From: a bacterium
Lineage (GTDB): Bacteria; Patescibacteriota; Microgenomatia; UBA10105; UBA927
Assembly (NCBI GenBank): GCA_021817785.1
Contig: JAKAFY010000010.1
Span: 1-52,766 of the forward strand
Direction of reading: 5' to 3'
DNA length: 52,766 nt
Shown: piece after piece, positions 1 to 11,614 of the stretch
How positions within the stretch are numbered: position 1 is the stretch's first letter
Layout of the letters: every line of letters starts with the position of its first letter
Notes under the pieces: generated by a model
Databases searched by the model: none
The model's input: only the letters and a program-made list of their open reading frames with translations
What the model was told of the DNA's origin: nothing
Program-made: the position numbers and the translations under genes

Positions 1-1919
<1,919 letters not shown>

Positions 1920-1955
1920 CTATACAATCATTGTACAAAAGCAAACCCGCCTTGT

Positions 1956-2618
1956 CTAGATCGCAGTCGTAAGAAATATATGTTCCAGCAACTGGTACGG
2001 GTTGACGTTGTTTGCGGCACTCCGTTTTGCGTCCAGAAGCGCATGAATCCGCTCGGTGATGTGTGGAGTGTTGGGTCGGGCCACAAGCGTATCTCTGCTT
2101 GCTGCGATCGCACAGTCAATCCACCGCTTGGCCTCTTCGCGGGTTTTTCCGATGGACTGGATATGGGCTATGCGGTGGCCGGCAGACGTGCTGACTATGG
2201 CGTCCAGAAGGGTTGCTGCGGACGCAATTTCTTCCGGAGTAAATAGCCCGTCTCGGGTAGCGCAGCGGATTATTTGGCAGCGGGATACGATCGTTGGCAG
2301 CAGCTGCGTCTCGGATGCGGCCGCAATATACAACCGCACGGATCCGGGAGGCTCCTCGATCGTTTTTAAAAGCGCCTGCTGTGCTTCGGCGGTGAGCGCT
2401 TCGGCATCCGGAATAATGCCAGCCGAACCCTGCCTGCCCTGTGAAGTCAGGGACAGATGCTGGATAAATGCGCGTACGTGAGCCACGCCGATAGACAAAG
2501 TGTCGCCCGGCACGAGAACGGTACAGTCATACGGGGCGACACCGAGTGCCGTATAGTGCGCGGTGATCGCATCACTTCTCGATTGTACCGTCCCGCCGGT
2601 AAAAAGAAACGCATGCAT
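1956..2618 (-). CDS. holB: DNA polymerase III delta-prime-like clamp-loader subunit
   Basis: Clamp-loader AAA+ subunit that helps load the sliding clamp. The diagnostic stretch is EAQQALLKTIEEPPGS followed by LLPTIVSRCQ, which contains the SRC arginine-finger motif of delta-prime/DnaX proteins. No Walker A P-loop is present, as expected for the non-hydrolysing delta-prime. At 220 residues it is shorter than the usual ~330, which fits reduced genomes. The track ORF begins at 2651. I prefer MHAFLFTGG at 2618 because family members start this way and a perfect TATAAT (2629-2634) sits 10 nt upstream, as in other leaderless genes here. It is divergent from pilB. Confidence 0.85.
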   Translation of the reverse strand: MHAFLFTGGTVQSRSDAITAHYTALGVAPYDCTVLVPGDTLSIGVAHVRAFIQHLSLTSQGRQGSAGIIPDAEALTAEAQQALLKTIEEPPGSVRLYIAAASETQLLPTIVSRCQIIRCATRDGLFTPEEIASAATLLDAIVSTSAGHRIAHIQSIGKTREEAKRWIDCAIAASRDTLVARPNTPHITERIHALLDAKRSAANNVNPYQLLEHIFLTTAI

Positions 2619-2652
2619 AAGCTCTTGCATTATAAACGATTGATGTCTCATA

Positions 2653-4386
2653 ATGAATCATAGTATGGTCTCTACTGCCCAAGATATCCTCGAGGCGCTG
2701 GTGTCGGCAAATACATTGCCGGCAGACGCCGCTGAACGCATCCGCACCGAGTCGTTAAATACCGGTGAATCCGTGGAGGCATTGCTCCAAAAAAAACATC
2801 TCGTATCCGATGAGGATTATGCCCGTGCCCGTGCGAGTACGCTGGGCATTCCGTTTATTACCCTATCGGGCCAGGCCATAAGCCCCGATGTCGTTAATTT
2901 TATCCCCGAGCCCGTTGCCCGTCGGTATACCCTGGTGCCGTTTCAGATAGACGGCGGAGAAAAAGGCGCTTTATCCATTGCGATGGTAGATCCCCTGGAT
3001 TTTCAGGTGATCGAATTTCTGGAAAAAAAGTCCGGTCGTGCCGTCAAGCCGTTTATGGCGATGAAGGACGACATCACGGGAGCCATCGAGGAATTGTATA
3101 CACAGAATTTGGGCGCGGACGTAAGTGCGGCGCTCGAGGAAAGCGCCCCGGCCATCAAAACGTACGAAGCCGGCAGGTTGGGGGAAGTCATACGGGAGGC
3201 TCCCATCGCCCAGATCGTGTCTGCCATATTGGAACAGGCCATACGGCTGCGCGCATCCGACGTTCATATCGAGCCGCTTATCGGCGAGACACGCGTGCGA
3301 TACCGAGTCGACGGCATATTGCAGGAGCGGTTGATGCTCCCCCACCGCTTGCAGGATGCCGTGGTGTCGCGGATCAAAATACTGGCGGACATGAAAATAG
3401 ATGAAAAGCGTATCCCCCAGGACGGACGGTTTAATTTCAAAATGGGAGAATCGGAAGTAGACCTTCGTGTCTCCACACTTCCGACCGTACACGGGGAAAA
3501 GGTCGTCATGCGGTTGCTCAAAAAATCCGGAGGGATTCCGACGCTGCCCGAACTGGGACTTCGCGGATTGGCATTAAAGCACCTGCAAACGGCCATCCTC
3601 AGGCCGCATGGCATCATATTGGTTACCGGCCCTACCGGAAGCGGAAAAACGACGACGCTGTATGCTGTTTTGGCCATCCTCAATAACGCAAAAGTGAATA
3701 TCATGACGCTGGAAGACCCGGTCGAATACGAGATGCCGGGGATAAACCAGGTGCAGATAAACCCCGCAGCAGGACTGACGTTTTCTACCGGGTTACGGTC
3801 GTTTCTGCGGCAGGACCCCAATATCATCCTGGTCGGAGAAATCCGGGATACTGAAACGACGGAGCTGGCTATTCAGGCGGCGCTGACCGGGCACTTGGTA
3901 TTTTCCACGCTGCACACCAACAATGCAGCAGGCGCAATCCCGCGTCTTATAGATTTGGGAGCGGAGCCATTTTTGGTCGCATCGGCGCTTAATGCCATGG
4001 TGGGTCAGCGTATCGCGCGCAGACTCTGTCCCACGTGCAAGGAAGAATACACGCCGACGCCGGAAGTACTTACTGATATGAAATCCGTCGTCGGTGAGTT
4101 ATGGCCGGCGGATAAACCGATGGTACTCTATAAAGGGAAAGGGACAGTGAACGGCGCTCCGTGTGAATCCTGCGGAGGAAGCGGATATCTCGGACGTCTG
4201 GGCGTGTTTGAAGTGTTTCCCATAACGGACGAAATCAGCAAGCTGACGCTTACCCGTGCGCCGATGAAAGACATAGAGCGGCAGGCCGTAAAAGAAGGCA
4301 TGATTACCATGAAACAGGATGGATATCTGAAAGCGCTGGAGGGGGCAACAACGATAGAAGAAGTATTGCGCGTCGCACAGGATTAA
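2653..4386 (+). CDS. pilB: Type IV pilus assembly ATPase PilB (GspE family)
   Basis: Cytoplasmic hexameric ATPase that powers pilus extension. N-terminal MshEN/GspE-N domain (about residues 1-150), then the secretion ATPase core: Walker A GPTGSGKTTT, Asp box, Walker B ILVGEIRDTET, His box LVFSTLHTNN. A four-Cys zinc motif follows (CPTCKE, then CESCGGSG), typical of PilB/GspE and absent from PilT. 577 residues, normal length. The start could be 2653 or the in-frame ATG at 2665; neither has a Shine-Dalgarno motif. First gene of the pilus locus, followed by pilT and pilC. Confidence 0.96.
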   Translation: MNHSMVSTAQDILEALVSANTLPADAAERIRTESLNTGESVEALLQKKHLVSDEDYARARASTLGIPFITLSGQAISPDVVNFIPEPVARRYTLVPFQIDGGEKGALSIAMVDPLDFQVIEFLEKKSGRAVKPFMAMKDDITGAIEELYTQNLGADVSAALEESAPAIKTYEAGRLGEVIREAPIAQIVSAILEQAIRLRASDVHIEPLIGETRVRYRVDGILQERLMLPHRLQDAVVSRIKILADMKIDEKRIPQDGRFNFKMGESEVDLRVSTLPTVHGEKVVMRLLKKSGGIPTLPELGLRGLALKHLQTAILRPHGIILVTGPTGSGKTTTLYAVLAILNNAKVNIMTLEDPVEYEMPGINQVQINPAAGLTFSTGLRSFLRQDPNIILVGEIRDTETTELAIQAALTGHLVFSTLHTNNAAGAIPRLIDLGAEPFLVASALNAMVGQRIARRLCPTCKEEYTPTPEVLTDMKSVVGELWPADKPMVLYKGKGTVNGAPCESCGGSGYLGRLGVFEVFPITDEISKLTLTRAPMKDIERQAVKEGMITMKQDGYLKALEGATTIEEVLRVAQD

Positions 4387-4446
4387 CGGGACACGGGGAA
4401 CCAACGCGTGCGGTGTTTGGCATTCGTTATGTTCGCTGTGCTCGTG

Positions 4447-4452
4447 TATAGT
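4447..4452 (+). promoter_or_regulatory. Predicted -10 of leaderless pilT promoter
   Basis: TATAGT ends 9 nt before the preferred pilT ATG (4462). The -35 is weak. The spacing matches the other leaderless promoters in the window. Confidence 0.45.
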
Positions 4453-4461
4453 TATATTATG

Positions 4462-5520
4462 ATGGATATACAACATCTCTTTGCTGAGGCATCGCGGAAA
4501 GAAGCATCGGATCTGCATCTTATATCCGCGTTTCCGCCGATGCTGCGGTTGGCCGGCATGCTGGTACCTGTGGAAGGCACGGTTGCGTTAACCAGTGACG
4601 AGACACAGACGCTTATAGACAGTACGCTGAGTCCCGAGCAAAAAGAAATATTTTCGACCAACAAGGAAATAGACTATTCGCTCGCCACGCCGGTTGGGAG
4701 ATTCCGGGTAAATGCCTATGTGCAAAAAGGATCCGCCGCCGCAGCATTTCGTTTGATACCGGAACGCATCAAAACGCTCGAAGAGTTGGGTCTACCGGCC
4801 ATATGCGGGGAATTTGTCAAGTTACGGCAGGGCCTGATATTAGTTACCGGCCCTACGGGGCACGGAAAATCAACGACGTTGGCGTCGATGATCAACATCA
4901 TCAATCAGGGAAAAAATGTCCACATCGTAACCATTGAAGACCCGATCGAATACGTCTACCCCGTCGGCCGGGCGATGGTATCGCAGCGGGAAATGCATGG
5001 AGACACGCACTCGTGGAATGTCGCCCTGCGCAGTGTTCTCCGGGAGGACCCTGACGTCGTGCTCGTCGGAGAAATGCGGGATTTCGAAACCATACAATCG
5101 GCGATAACCATTGCTGAAACCGGACACTTGGTGTTTGCCACGCTGCATACAAATTCCGCAGCACAGTCGATAGACCGTATCGTAGACGTGTTTCCGGAAA
5201 ACCAGCAAATACAGATCCGTTTGCAATTGTCCAATGTACTGGAGGGCATCCTCTCACAGCGCCTGGTGCCGGCCCTATCCGGCGGACGCATACCCGCCAC
5301 CGAAATATTGACGGCAACGCCGGCAATCCGGACGCTGGTCCGGGAGGGAAAAACGCACCAGATTGACAATATCATCCAGACTTCTGCGGAATTCGGCATG
5401 ATGACGTTGGAAACGTCGCTCGCCGCTGCGGTAAAGGCAGGGACGATCGGGTTGGATGTCGCGGTATCGTTTGCGCTTCGGCCGGAAGAACTGGGCCGGC
5501 TTCTGAAAACGACGGTGTAA
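4462..5520 (+). CDS. pilT: Pilus retraction ATPase PilT
   Basis: Hexameric ATPase that depolymerises pili and drives twitching or DNA uptake. Walker A reads GPTGHGKST (His at the usual Ser position), Walker B VLVGEMRDFET, His box HLVFATLHTNSA, and the PilT C-terminal AIRTLVREGKTHQI region is present. No zinc tetracysteine, unlike PilB. The track ORF starts at 4408, but homologous sequence begins with (M)MDIQHLFAEA, so the start is 4459 or 4462, giving about 352 residues, the family norm. It lies between pilB and pilC, so both extension and retraction motors are encoded. Confidence 0.95.
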   Translation: MDIQHLFAEASRKEASDLHLISAFPPMLRLAGMLVPVEGTVALTSDETQTLIDSTLSPEQKEIFSTNKEIDYSLATPVGRFRVNAYVQKGSAAAAFRLIPERIKTLEELGLPAICGEFVKLRQGLILVTGPTGHGKSTTLASMINIINQGKNVHIVTIEDPIEYVYPVGRAMVSQREMHGDTHSWNVALRSVLREDPDVVLVGEMRDFETIQSAITIAETGHLVFATLHTNSAAQSIDRIVDVFPENQQIQIRLQLSNVLEGILSQRLVPALSGGRIPATEILTATPAIRTLVREGKTHQIDNIIQTSAEFGMMTLETSLAAAVKAGTIGLDVAVSFALRPEELGRLLKTTV

Positions 5521-5532
5521 GCATGGATTCAT

Positions 5533-6741
5533 ATGGCATTTTTTTCATACAAGGCACGGGAAAAAACGGGAAAAACGGTGACGGGTCTTGTAGAGTCACC
5601 GAGTAAGATCGCAGCCGCGCGACTACTGCACGACAAGCAGCTTTTTGTCGTATCCATCAACGAATCCCGGGGAAAATTTGATCCTGCCAACGTCGTACGG
5701 TTCCAGCGCGTGCCGTTTGGGGAAATCGTTAACTTCACCCGCCAGATAGCTACGATGGTAGTAGCCGGTCTGTCTCTTCCCGAAGCGCTGGCGATACTCC
5801 GGGCACAGACGACCAATCAGGTATTTGCCAGCGCCATCATGGATATCGAGCATTCGATCGTCAGCGGGGGAAATTTCGGCGACGCACTCGCCCGCTACCC
5901 CCAGTATTTTACGCCCATTTATATCGCGCTTGTCCGCGCCGGAGAGTCTTCGGGGCAGATGGATCAGGTGCTCATGCGTCTGGCGGATAGTCTGGAGGGA
6001 GAACGCGACTTCAGAAGCAAGGTGGGGGGAGCGATGATATACCCCGTGATCATCCTGACCGGTATGGCTATCGTCATCGGCATCATGATGACGGTCGTGA
6101 TCCCGAAACTCACCGAACTGTATAAGGATTTTGGCGTGGAATTGCCATATTCGACCCAGCTGCTTATCGGCATGTCCACGTTTATGGTGAACTGGTGGTG
6201 GCTGGTCATTATCGTTATCGTCGGAGGCATATACGGATTCGGCAGGTGGAGAAAGACCACGACGGGTGAATTGGTCGTGGATACCATCATTTTACACATC
6301 CCGCTGTTCGGGGAATTACAGAAAAAGATTATCCTGGTGGATTTTACCCGCACGCTCTCCATGCTTATCACGTCCGGCATACGATTGCTGGACGCACTGC
6401 AGATTCTGAAGGGCGCGTTAGGAAACGTACTGTTCCGGAACGCGATCGTCGAAATATCCAAAAAAGTAGAACGCGGATTTCCGCTGGGAGACACCTTTGC
6501 TCAGTATCCCGTATTCCCTCCGATCGTTTCCCAAATGATGAAAGTGGGAGAAGAAACCGGAAAACTGGATGACACGCTGCTCAAACTTTCCCGATATTTC
6601 CAGTCCGAGTCCGAAAATCTGGTCAAAGGGTTAACCACAGCCATAGAGCCGATCATCATGGTGGTATTGGGCGTCGGAGTAGGATTTATCGTGATATCCG
6701 TCATCACGCCGATTTACAATCTGACGAATCAGTTCAAGTAA
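5533..6741 (+). CDS. pilC: Type IV pilus inner-membrane platform protein PilC
   Basis: Polytopic GspF/PilC platform that couples the PilB and PilT ATPases to pilin insertion. Two cytoplasmic T2SSF repeats: the first carries the GESSGQMDQVL motif, the second GEETGKLDDTLLKL. Long hydrophobic segments lie near residues 170-225 and at the C-terminus (IIMVVLGVGVGFIVISVI). 402 residues, family length. It starts 12 nt after pilT without a Shine-Dalgarno motif and probably shares its transcript. Confidence 0.95.
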   Translation: MAFFSYKAREKTGKTVTGLVESPSKIAAARLLHDKQLFVVSINESRGKFDPANVVRFQRVPFGEIVNFTRQIATMVVAGLSLPEALAILRAQTTNQVFASAIMDIEHSIVSGGNFGDALARYPQYFTPIYIALVRAGESSGQMDQVLMRLADSLEGERDFRSKVGGAMIYPVIILTGMAIVIGIMMTVVIPKLTELYKDFGVELPYSTQLLIGMSTFMVNWWWLVIIVIVGGIYGFGRWRKTTTGELVVDTIILHIPLFGELQKKIILVDFTRTLSMLITSGIRLLDALQILKGALGNVLFRNAIVEISKKVERGFPLGDTFAQYPVFPPIVSQMMKVGEETGKLDDTLLKLSRYFQSESENLVKGLTTAIEPIIMVVLGVGVGFIVISVITPIYNLTNQFK

Positions 6742-6745
6742 GTGC

Positions 6746-6775
6746 TTGACAATACTTTTTGCAACATGATACACC
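6746..6775 (+). promoter_or_regulatory. Predicted promoter of the first pilin gene
   Basis: Perfect -35 TTGACA (6746-6751), 18-bp spacer, extended -10 TGaTACACC (hexamer 6770-6775) ending 8 nt before the ATG at 6784. It predicts a leaderless pilin mRNA separate from pilBTC. Confidence 0.55.
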
Positions 6776-6783
6776 ATATATAT

Positions 6784-7317
6784 ATGAGAAATAATTCTGC
6801 CACTTCACGCCGGGGATTTACGCTTATCGAACTACTTATCGTTATCGCACTGTTGGGCGCATTGGCAGTAGGACTGCTCGCCACAATCGATCCGTTTGAA
6901 CAGCTGAAAAAAGGACGCGATACCTCACAGAGAAATACGGTATCGGAACTCTATAACGCCTTGCTGCGGTACTATTCCAATAAAGGCTACTTCCCGTGGA
7001 ATACGGCTACCACCACCAATATTGTGGCCGGACCTGTGTGGACGTCATTTAGTTCCACCATTGATGAACTGGTCAATGTGGGAGAACTGAAAAACCGTTT
7101 TTCGGACTTAGCGGGCACCGGGAATTTGGGCAAAATCTATATCTACTCGCCGACGTCCGAGTCTGCGGCCGTCTGTTTCAAACCGGAATCCAAAGGGTTC
7201 CAGGCTGATGCGAATACGATTTATGACCAAAGCGGACAAACATCCGCAGGGTACGGAACGTCCGGTTGCAAGGGCGGCTCCGGAACGTCGACAAATTGTT
7301 ACTACTGCATCCAGTAA
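6784..7317 (+). CDS. Type IV pilin or major pseudopilin
   Basis: Class III signal: basic leader ending RRG, cleavage before FTLIELLIVIALLG, with Glu at +5 of the mature protein. Then an amphipathic helix and a small C-terminal domain with three clustered Cys near the end. 177 residues. The ATG at 6784 gives a normal short leader; the track start (6742) adds 14 unlikely residues. Its own strong promoter and position after pilC suggest a major or high-copy pilin, but which of the several pilins forms the shaft cannot be decided from sequence. Confidence 0.9.
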   Translation: MRNNSATSRRGFTLIELLIVIALLGALAVGLLATIDPFEQLKKGRDTSQRNTVSELYNALLRYYSNKGYFPWNTATTTNIVAGPVWTSFSSTIDELVNVGELKNRFSDLAGTGNLGKIYIYSPTSESAAVCFKPESKGFQADANTIYDQSGQTSAGYGTSGCKGGSGTSTNCYYCIQ

Positions 7318-7318
7318 A

Positions 7319-7348
7319 TTGCCTATACGCAGTGTCTGCTCCGATAGT
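7319..7348 (+). promoter_or_regulatory. Predicted promoter of DUF2723-type gene
   Basis: TTGCCT (7319-7324), 18-bp spacer, GATAGT (7343-7348), 8 nt before the ATG at 7357. Moderate match, leaderless spacing. Confidence 0.35.
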
Positions 7349-7356
7349 ATATCCTC

Positions 7357-9372
7357 ATGGGAATGATCATTGATCTGGTTTTGATGACGTTTGGCAGCCT
7401 GCTGTGGTATGGATTCCATGCAGCACAGGGGATATATCCCGGTGATGCCGGTGACCTGGTGACTGCAGCAGTAACGCATGGCGTGCCCCACCCCCCCGGA
7501 TATCCGTTGTACACACTGGCCGGCTGGCTCATACACGTGATGCCGGTGGGCACCCCCGCCTGGCGCATGGCATGGCTGTCGATCGTGCCGCATGTCATAA
7601 CGATTCTCTGCGTGTATCTTTTGACGTACCGGCTCGTAAAAAGCCGGATGGCCGCGCTGTTTGCCTCTTTGGTTCTTGTTGGGAATTATCTGTTTATCCT
7701 CTACAGCATCACACCGGAAGTATTTGCCCTGCTGGATATGTTTGTGGCGGTGTTGCTTCTTTTTGCCGTCGTGCTTCATACACGGTTTCGGTTCGGAGTA
7801 TTTGTCGCGGCGTGTTTTGTGTTGGGATTGTCTCTTGCGCATCATCCGCTGATCATTGCACTGGTTCCGTCACTGGTGTTCCTCATACGGCCCGGGTACG
7901 TACGGGCGCGCGCAACATGGCGACATGGTTTAGCTGCGATCGCTGCGGCTGGCGCCGGTCTGCTGCCGTATCTGTATGTTTTCGGGACCACAGGAGGAAC
8001 ATCAATGATCGTCTGGGACCGGCCCACGACGCTTTTGCGCTTTATCCGGCTGATCACGCGTGCGGATTACGGATCGTTTATGTCCGGCGGAGTAGTTGGG
8101 CACACCTTGTACGAACGCCTGTTAAACGTCAAAGCATATTTTACCTTTTTGATCGTTGATTATACCTGGGTAGGGGTAGCGCTTGCGGTCGCAGGATGCA
8201 TATGGCTTTGGCGGCATCACCGCCCGGTCTTTTTTGCGTTTCTTTCGGCATTTATCCTGTTGGGGCCGGGATTCAGTTTTTATGCGAGCTTTCTTATCGT
8301 CAACCGGTTTGTCCTGGGGACCGTGGAACGGTTTGCACTGCCAAGCTATGTCGTGGTAGCACCGCTTATCGGCATCGGTATGATGACGGTGAGTACGGGG
8401 ATTGCTGCGTTGATGCCATTTGCACGGTCGGCTCGCGAGAAACAGCGGCAACTGGCGTTTCTATTTGCTGTCGTATTTTTTCTGTTTCCGCTGGTAAACA
8501 TCGGCATGAATGCCTGGCGTTTTCGCGGCTTTTCTGCGGACCGGACGACGGACCGGTATATACAGGATCTGTTTGCCAGTGCCCCTAAACATGCCATCAT
8601 ATTGTTATTCCGCGATACGCCGCTGTTTGGTGCGCAATACATGCGGTATGCCGTAGGATACCGGCGCGATACCATCGTTCTTCATGCGGCCCGGATGACC
8701 GTTACCGATTACCACGAGGTGATTCATCACGTGTTCCCCGGAGTGAACATGCCGTCGGAATCTGTCGCGCCGGACGCATATATCGCGGCATTTATCGCCG
8801 CAAACCGGACATATCGGCCGATTGCCAGCAACATGGTCATCCCCGTCGGTGATGATTGGGTGTGGGTGCCTCACGGCCTGCTTTATGTCCTGACGCCGAA
8901 AAAATCTGCTCCGTCGCAGACAGCAATACGTGCGGAAAACGACGCGCTTTGGCATGCGTTTTCCCACCCATTGACCGGTGTATTGTCCCGGTACCGTCAT
9001 TTATTCCTGACGAACGTCCTGGATGAATATGCGATTGTATCCAATGAGTACGGGAAGTATTTGTTGCGGGAAGGCGAAACCATAGATGCCAAACGGCAAT
9101 TTGAGCAATCGGTAGCGTATGCCAGTGACACACAGACGCCGACGGCGTGGATGTATCTCGGACTGGCCGATTCGATACTCAACGATTGCTCTGGCGCCTT
9201 TGCCGCGTACCAACACGCACAGGATCCCGGCGTATCCCCCAACCCCATACTCCTCTACTATACCGCGGTTACCTATCGGGATTGCGTGAAGGACGCATCA
9301 ACATCCGCCGAGTTTTTTGCACGGTATCAGGCAGCAAGCCAAACGGATCAACCATTAGACACGCCACTATAA
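7357..9372 (+). CDS. DUF2723-family polytopic membrane protein, putative lipid-linked sugar transferase
   Basis: The N-terminal YPGDAGDLVTAAVTHGVPHPPGYP is the hallmark of DUF2723 proteins, related to GT-C protein O-mannosyltransferases. The GDAGDL acidic motif occupies the expected catalytic external loop. About 10-12 hydrophobic segments span residues 1-370, then a soluble extracytoplasmic part, with a TPR-like pair near residues 565-650. 671 residues. Embedded among pilus genes, so pilin or surface O-glycosylation is a reasonable inference, unproven. Its last 104 bases overlap the convergent YfhO-type gene. Confidence 0.82.
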   Translation: MGMIIDLVLMTFGSLLWYGFHAAQGIYPGDAGDLVTAAVTHGVPHPPGYPLYTLAGWLIHVMPVGTPAWRMAWLSIVPHVITILCVYLLTYRLVKSRMAALFASLVLVGNYLFILYSITPEVFALLDMFVAVLLLFAVVLHTRFRFGVFVAACFVLGLSLAHHPLIIALVPSLVFLIRPGYVRARATWRHGLAAIAAAGAGLLPYLYVFGTTGGTSMIVWDRPTTLLRFIRLITRADYGSFMSGGVVGHTLYERLLNVKAYFTFLIVDYTWVGVALAVAGCIWLWRHHRPVFFAFLSAFILLGPGFSFYASFLIVNRFVLGTVERFALPSYVVVAPLIGIGMMTVSTGIAALMPFARSAREKQRQLAFLFAVVFFLFPLVNIGMNAWRFRGFSADRTTDRYIQDLFASAPKHAIILLFRDTPLFGAQYMRYAVGYRRDTIVLHAARMTVTDYHEVIHHVFPGVNMPSESVAPDAYIAAFIAANRTYRPIASNMVIPVGDDWVWVPHGLLYVLTPKKSAPSQTAIRAENDALWHAFSHPLTGVLSRYRHLFLTNVLDEYAIVSNEYGKYLLREGETIDAKRQFEQSVAYASDTQTPTAWMYLGLADSILNDCSGAFAAYQHAQDPGVSPNPILLYYTAVTYRDCVKDASTSAEFFARYQAASQTDQPLDTPL

Positions 9373-11494
9373 GCTCCGTAAGGATAGTGATGGTCAGTCC
9401 CAGGGAGACGCTATGGGGCTGATACACAAACTGCACCGTATGATACCCTGCCGGGACTGCAATAGCCCGCTGTTTGATATTTACCGGGTAAATCGGAGTT
9501 TCCGAGCCGTCTATGCGGGCAACCCATCCCGGATAATAAGTGTCGGTAAGGATAAGGAGTGCGGGATACCCTCCTGCGTTGACCGAAAGGGACAGCGTCG
9601 TATCCGTGTCATGGGTGATTGTGACGGAGCCGGATGTGTTTGATGCGATCGTGCCGTCGGCAAACGGAAGAAGACGCGCATTACCGGCAACATCCTTAGT
9701 TTCCAGGAGGGCGCTTCGTCCCACGACAAACGACCGGTCGTCCAGCCTGGTGAGCGCTTCATTGATGCTCGCTGCCGTGGTGGCTTCGCGCACAAGATAC
9801 GCCCGGGGAACCGCGTGGGGGTTGTCGTATATGCGCCGTGTGATGGCGCTTACTGTTTTGGTATCTTTCAGGATAAGCGTCGGAGAATCAACCGGCAGGT
9901 AAGAAATAACATGGTTTATGCCCAGAAGATTGAGCATAAGATCTGAGGAAACGGTCGCGGATTGGGTGTCAAACGGCATAAGGCTGGAAAGCACGGAGTC
10001 TGCAATCATCGACCGATAGAGAAACCGTCCTGCGTATACGTCATGCTGGTCTTCATGGTAGAGAATATTAGCGTCCGGCGATCCGCTTTCTTTATACAGC
10101 AGTATAAATGGCGCAGCCTGTTGCGACCCATGAGTAATATAGACGGCGTTGTGCGCTCCGGATGCGCCGACCGTATAGAGTTTCCCGGAAGGCAGCGTTT
10201 CCTGATGGGTGAGCGTCAGCATGGCGTTGGCAGGAAGAAGCAGATGATAATTCCACCATGACTGGGTCAGCTGAAGAAATGCAAGAAACATGCTCAGCCA
10301 AAGAAGCGCCTGCAGGCCGATGCCTTTTTTCATCCGCACGACTACATCGCTTCCGAAGGCTGCAAGCATACTCAGAGAAAATGCGGCAAGCCAGAGGAAT
10401 CGAGACGGCACGCGAAACAGATTAAACGGCCAGAGAGTAAAGATAATATATGCCGGGGAATATCTCCCCCACGCCAGCAGCAGACTGGTCAGCAGCACCA
10501 CCGTATAAAACACGACCTCCGGAACCTTTCTTCTCCGCAGCCAGGTTACGCAGATGAAACACAACGGGATAAGTCCTATATATGCCGTATTTTCCCAGAA
10601 TATACTGCCGCCAAACGCATAAAACGGCGGATATGTCCCCCACCGCGGATTCCCCAACGCATACGGATTGATAAACGTAAGGAGGTGAATAAGCGGCATG
10701 GAATATTGTGTGGCGCGTAGAAAATCAAAACCGGACGGATTGGTACTCATGCGTAAGAATTCCCAGGATGGCAGAATTTGTGCGGCAGCTCCGATAAGTC
10801 CCAGCGCCGAAGCGATACAAAAGGCAATAAAGGCACCGTATTTTCTATCGGTATAGGTTTTCCAGCATGCGTATGCCCCGGCAAGCAGCATGGTAAGAAA
10901 CGTCGCCTGCGGGAATCCGGCAAAAAACTGCTGGGTGATCGTCAGGGATAGGAGCGCCATCCAGGGAAATGCCCCGTTTCTGAACAGGAGAATGGTAAGC
11001 GCGATGATGAGGGGAAGCAGACTCATACCCTGAAGGAGCGTAATATGCGTCAACTGGAGAATCGGCAGACCGGAATAGGAAAATACAATGGCGGAAAGCA
11101 GGGAGGAAGGCCATGAGTGTCCGTGCAGTCGTGCAGCCAGATAGGTGCCGAGCGCAATCGTCAGTATGGCAAGCGCCAATGCCAGGTTATATGCCGTCAC
11201 CGGAGGAAGCTGGGAAAACAACAGAAGATTCGGCAGGAAATAGGTGCCGGTTTGTCCTTCCGCAAGCAGCGGAAATCCGTCTCCTATGTCAGGGCGCCAG
11301 AGCGGGAGGGAACCCGTATGCAGAGCTTGCGAAAGCGCATATTTGGTCGCAAAACTGAAATGCCACGCATCGCTTCGTCCGAAATCCGGAGTGAGGATAA
11401 GGTGCGGTGTAGGATAAAACAAACGGAAAAAAAATATTCCGACGGTAAGGAATAGAATGAGAATTGCTGCTATATCGGGATATCGCCTGCGCAT
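9269..11494 (-). CDS. YfhO-family polytopic membrane protein, putative glycosyltransferase
   Basis: 741 residues with about a dozen hydrophobic segments over residues 1-420, a large external domain and a final TM near 700. The features LPLWRPDIGDGFPL, the RVPSRFLWL region and the C-terminal TDTYYPGWVARIDG match YfhO proteins, which are linked to sugar transfer onto cell-surface polymers. It runs against all the surrounding pilus genes and overlaps the DUF2723 gene by 104 bp at the 3' ends. An extended -10 TGgTATGAT (hexamer at 11528-11533) about 34 nt before the ATG is a possible promoter. It may be a later insertion in the pilus locus or a functional partner of the DUF2723 protein. Confidence 0.82.
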   Translation of the reverse strand: MRRRYPDIAAILILFLTVGIFFFRLFYPTPHLILTPDFGRSDAWHFSFATKYALSQALHTGSLPLWRPDIGDGFPLLAEGQTGTYFLPNLLLFSQLPPVTAYNLALALAILTIALGTYLAARLHGHSWPSSLLSAIVFSYSGLPILQLTHITLLQGMSLLPLIIALTILLFRNGAFPWMALLSLTITQQFFAGFPQATFLTMLLAGAYACWKTYTDRKYGAFIAFCIASALGLIGAAAQILPSWEFLRMSTNPSGFDFLRATQYSMPLIHLLTFINPYALGNPRWGTYPPFYAFGGSIFWENTAYIGLIPLCFICVTWLRRRKVPEVVFYTVVLLTSLLLAWGRYSPAYIIFTLWPFNLFRVPSRFLWLAAFSLSMLAAFGSDVVVRMKKGIGLQALLWLSMFLAFLQLTQSWWNYHLLLPANAMLTLTHQETLPSGKLYTVGASGAHNAVYITHGSQQAAPFILLYKESGSPDANILYHEDQHDVYAGRFLYRSMIADSVLSSLMPFDTQSATVSSDLMLNLLGINHVISYLPVDSPTLILKDTKTVSAITRRIYDNPHAVPRAYLVREATTAASINEALTRLDDRSFVVGRSALLETKDVAGNARLLPFADGTIASNTSGSVTITHDTDTTLSLSVNAGGYPALLILTDTYYPGWVARIDGSETPIYPVNIKQRAIAVPAGYHTVQFVYQPHSVSLGLTITILTELIVACLMVDPFGLLPDTVQKTRRMLMRPSRNPDR

Positions 11495-11614
11495 GTGGTG
11501 TACCGTAATTTGGGCAGGATATACTCTATCATACCATAGCGCGGCGACACTGCTATTGCCATGTTTTCCCGTCCGTTGACAAGCAGACAGCGCCCTGTGA
11601 GACTATAGAGTGGT

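Noticed and set aside
11576-11608. Promoter with TTGACA before pilD
   Set aside because: The only AT-rich -10 candidates are 19-22 bp away, outside the usual spacer; not strong enough to annotate.
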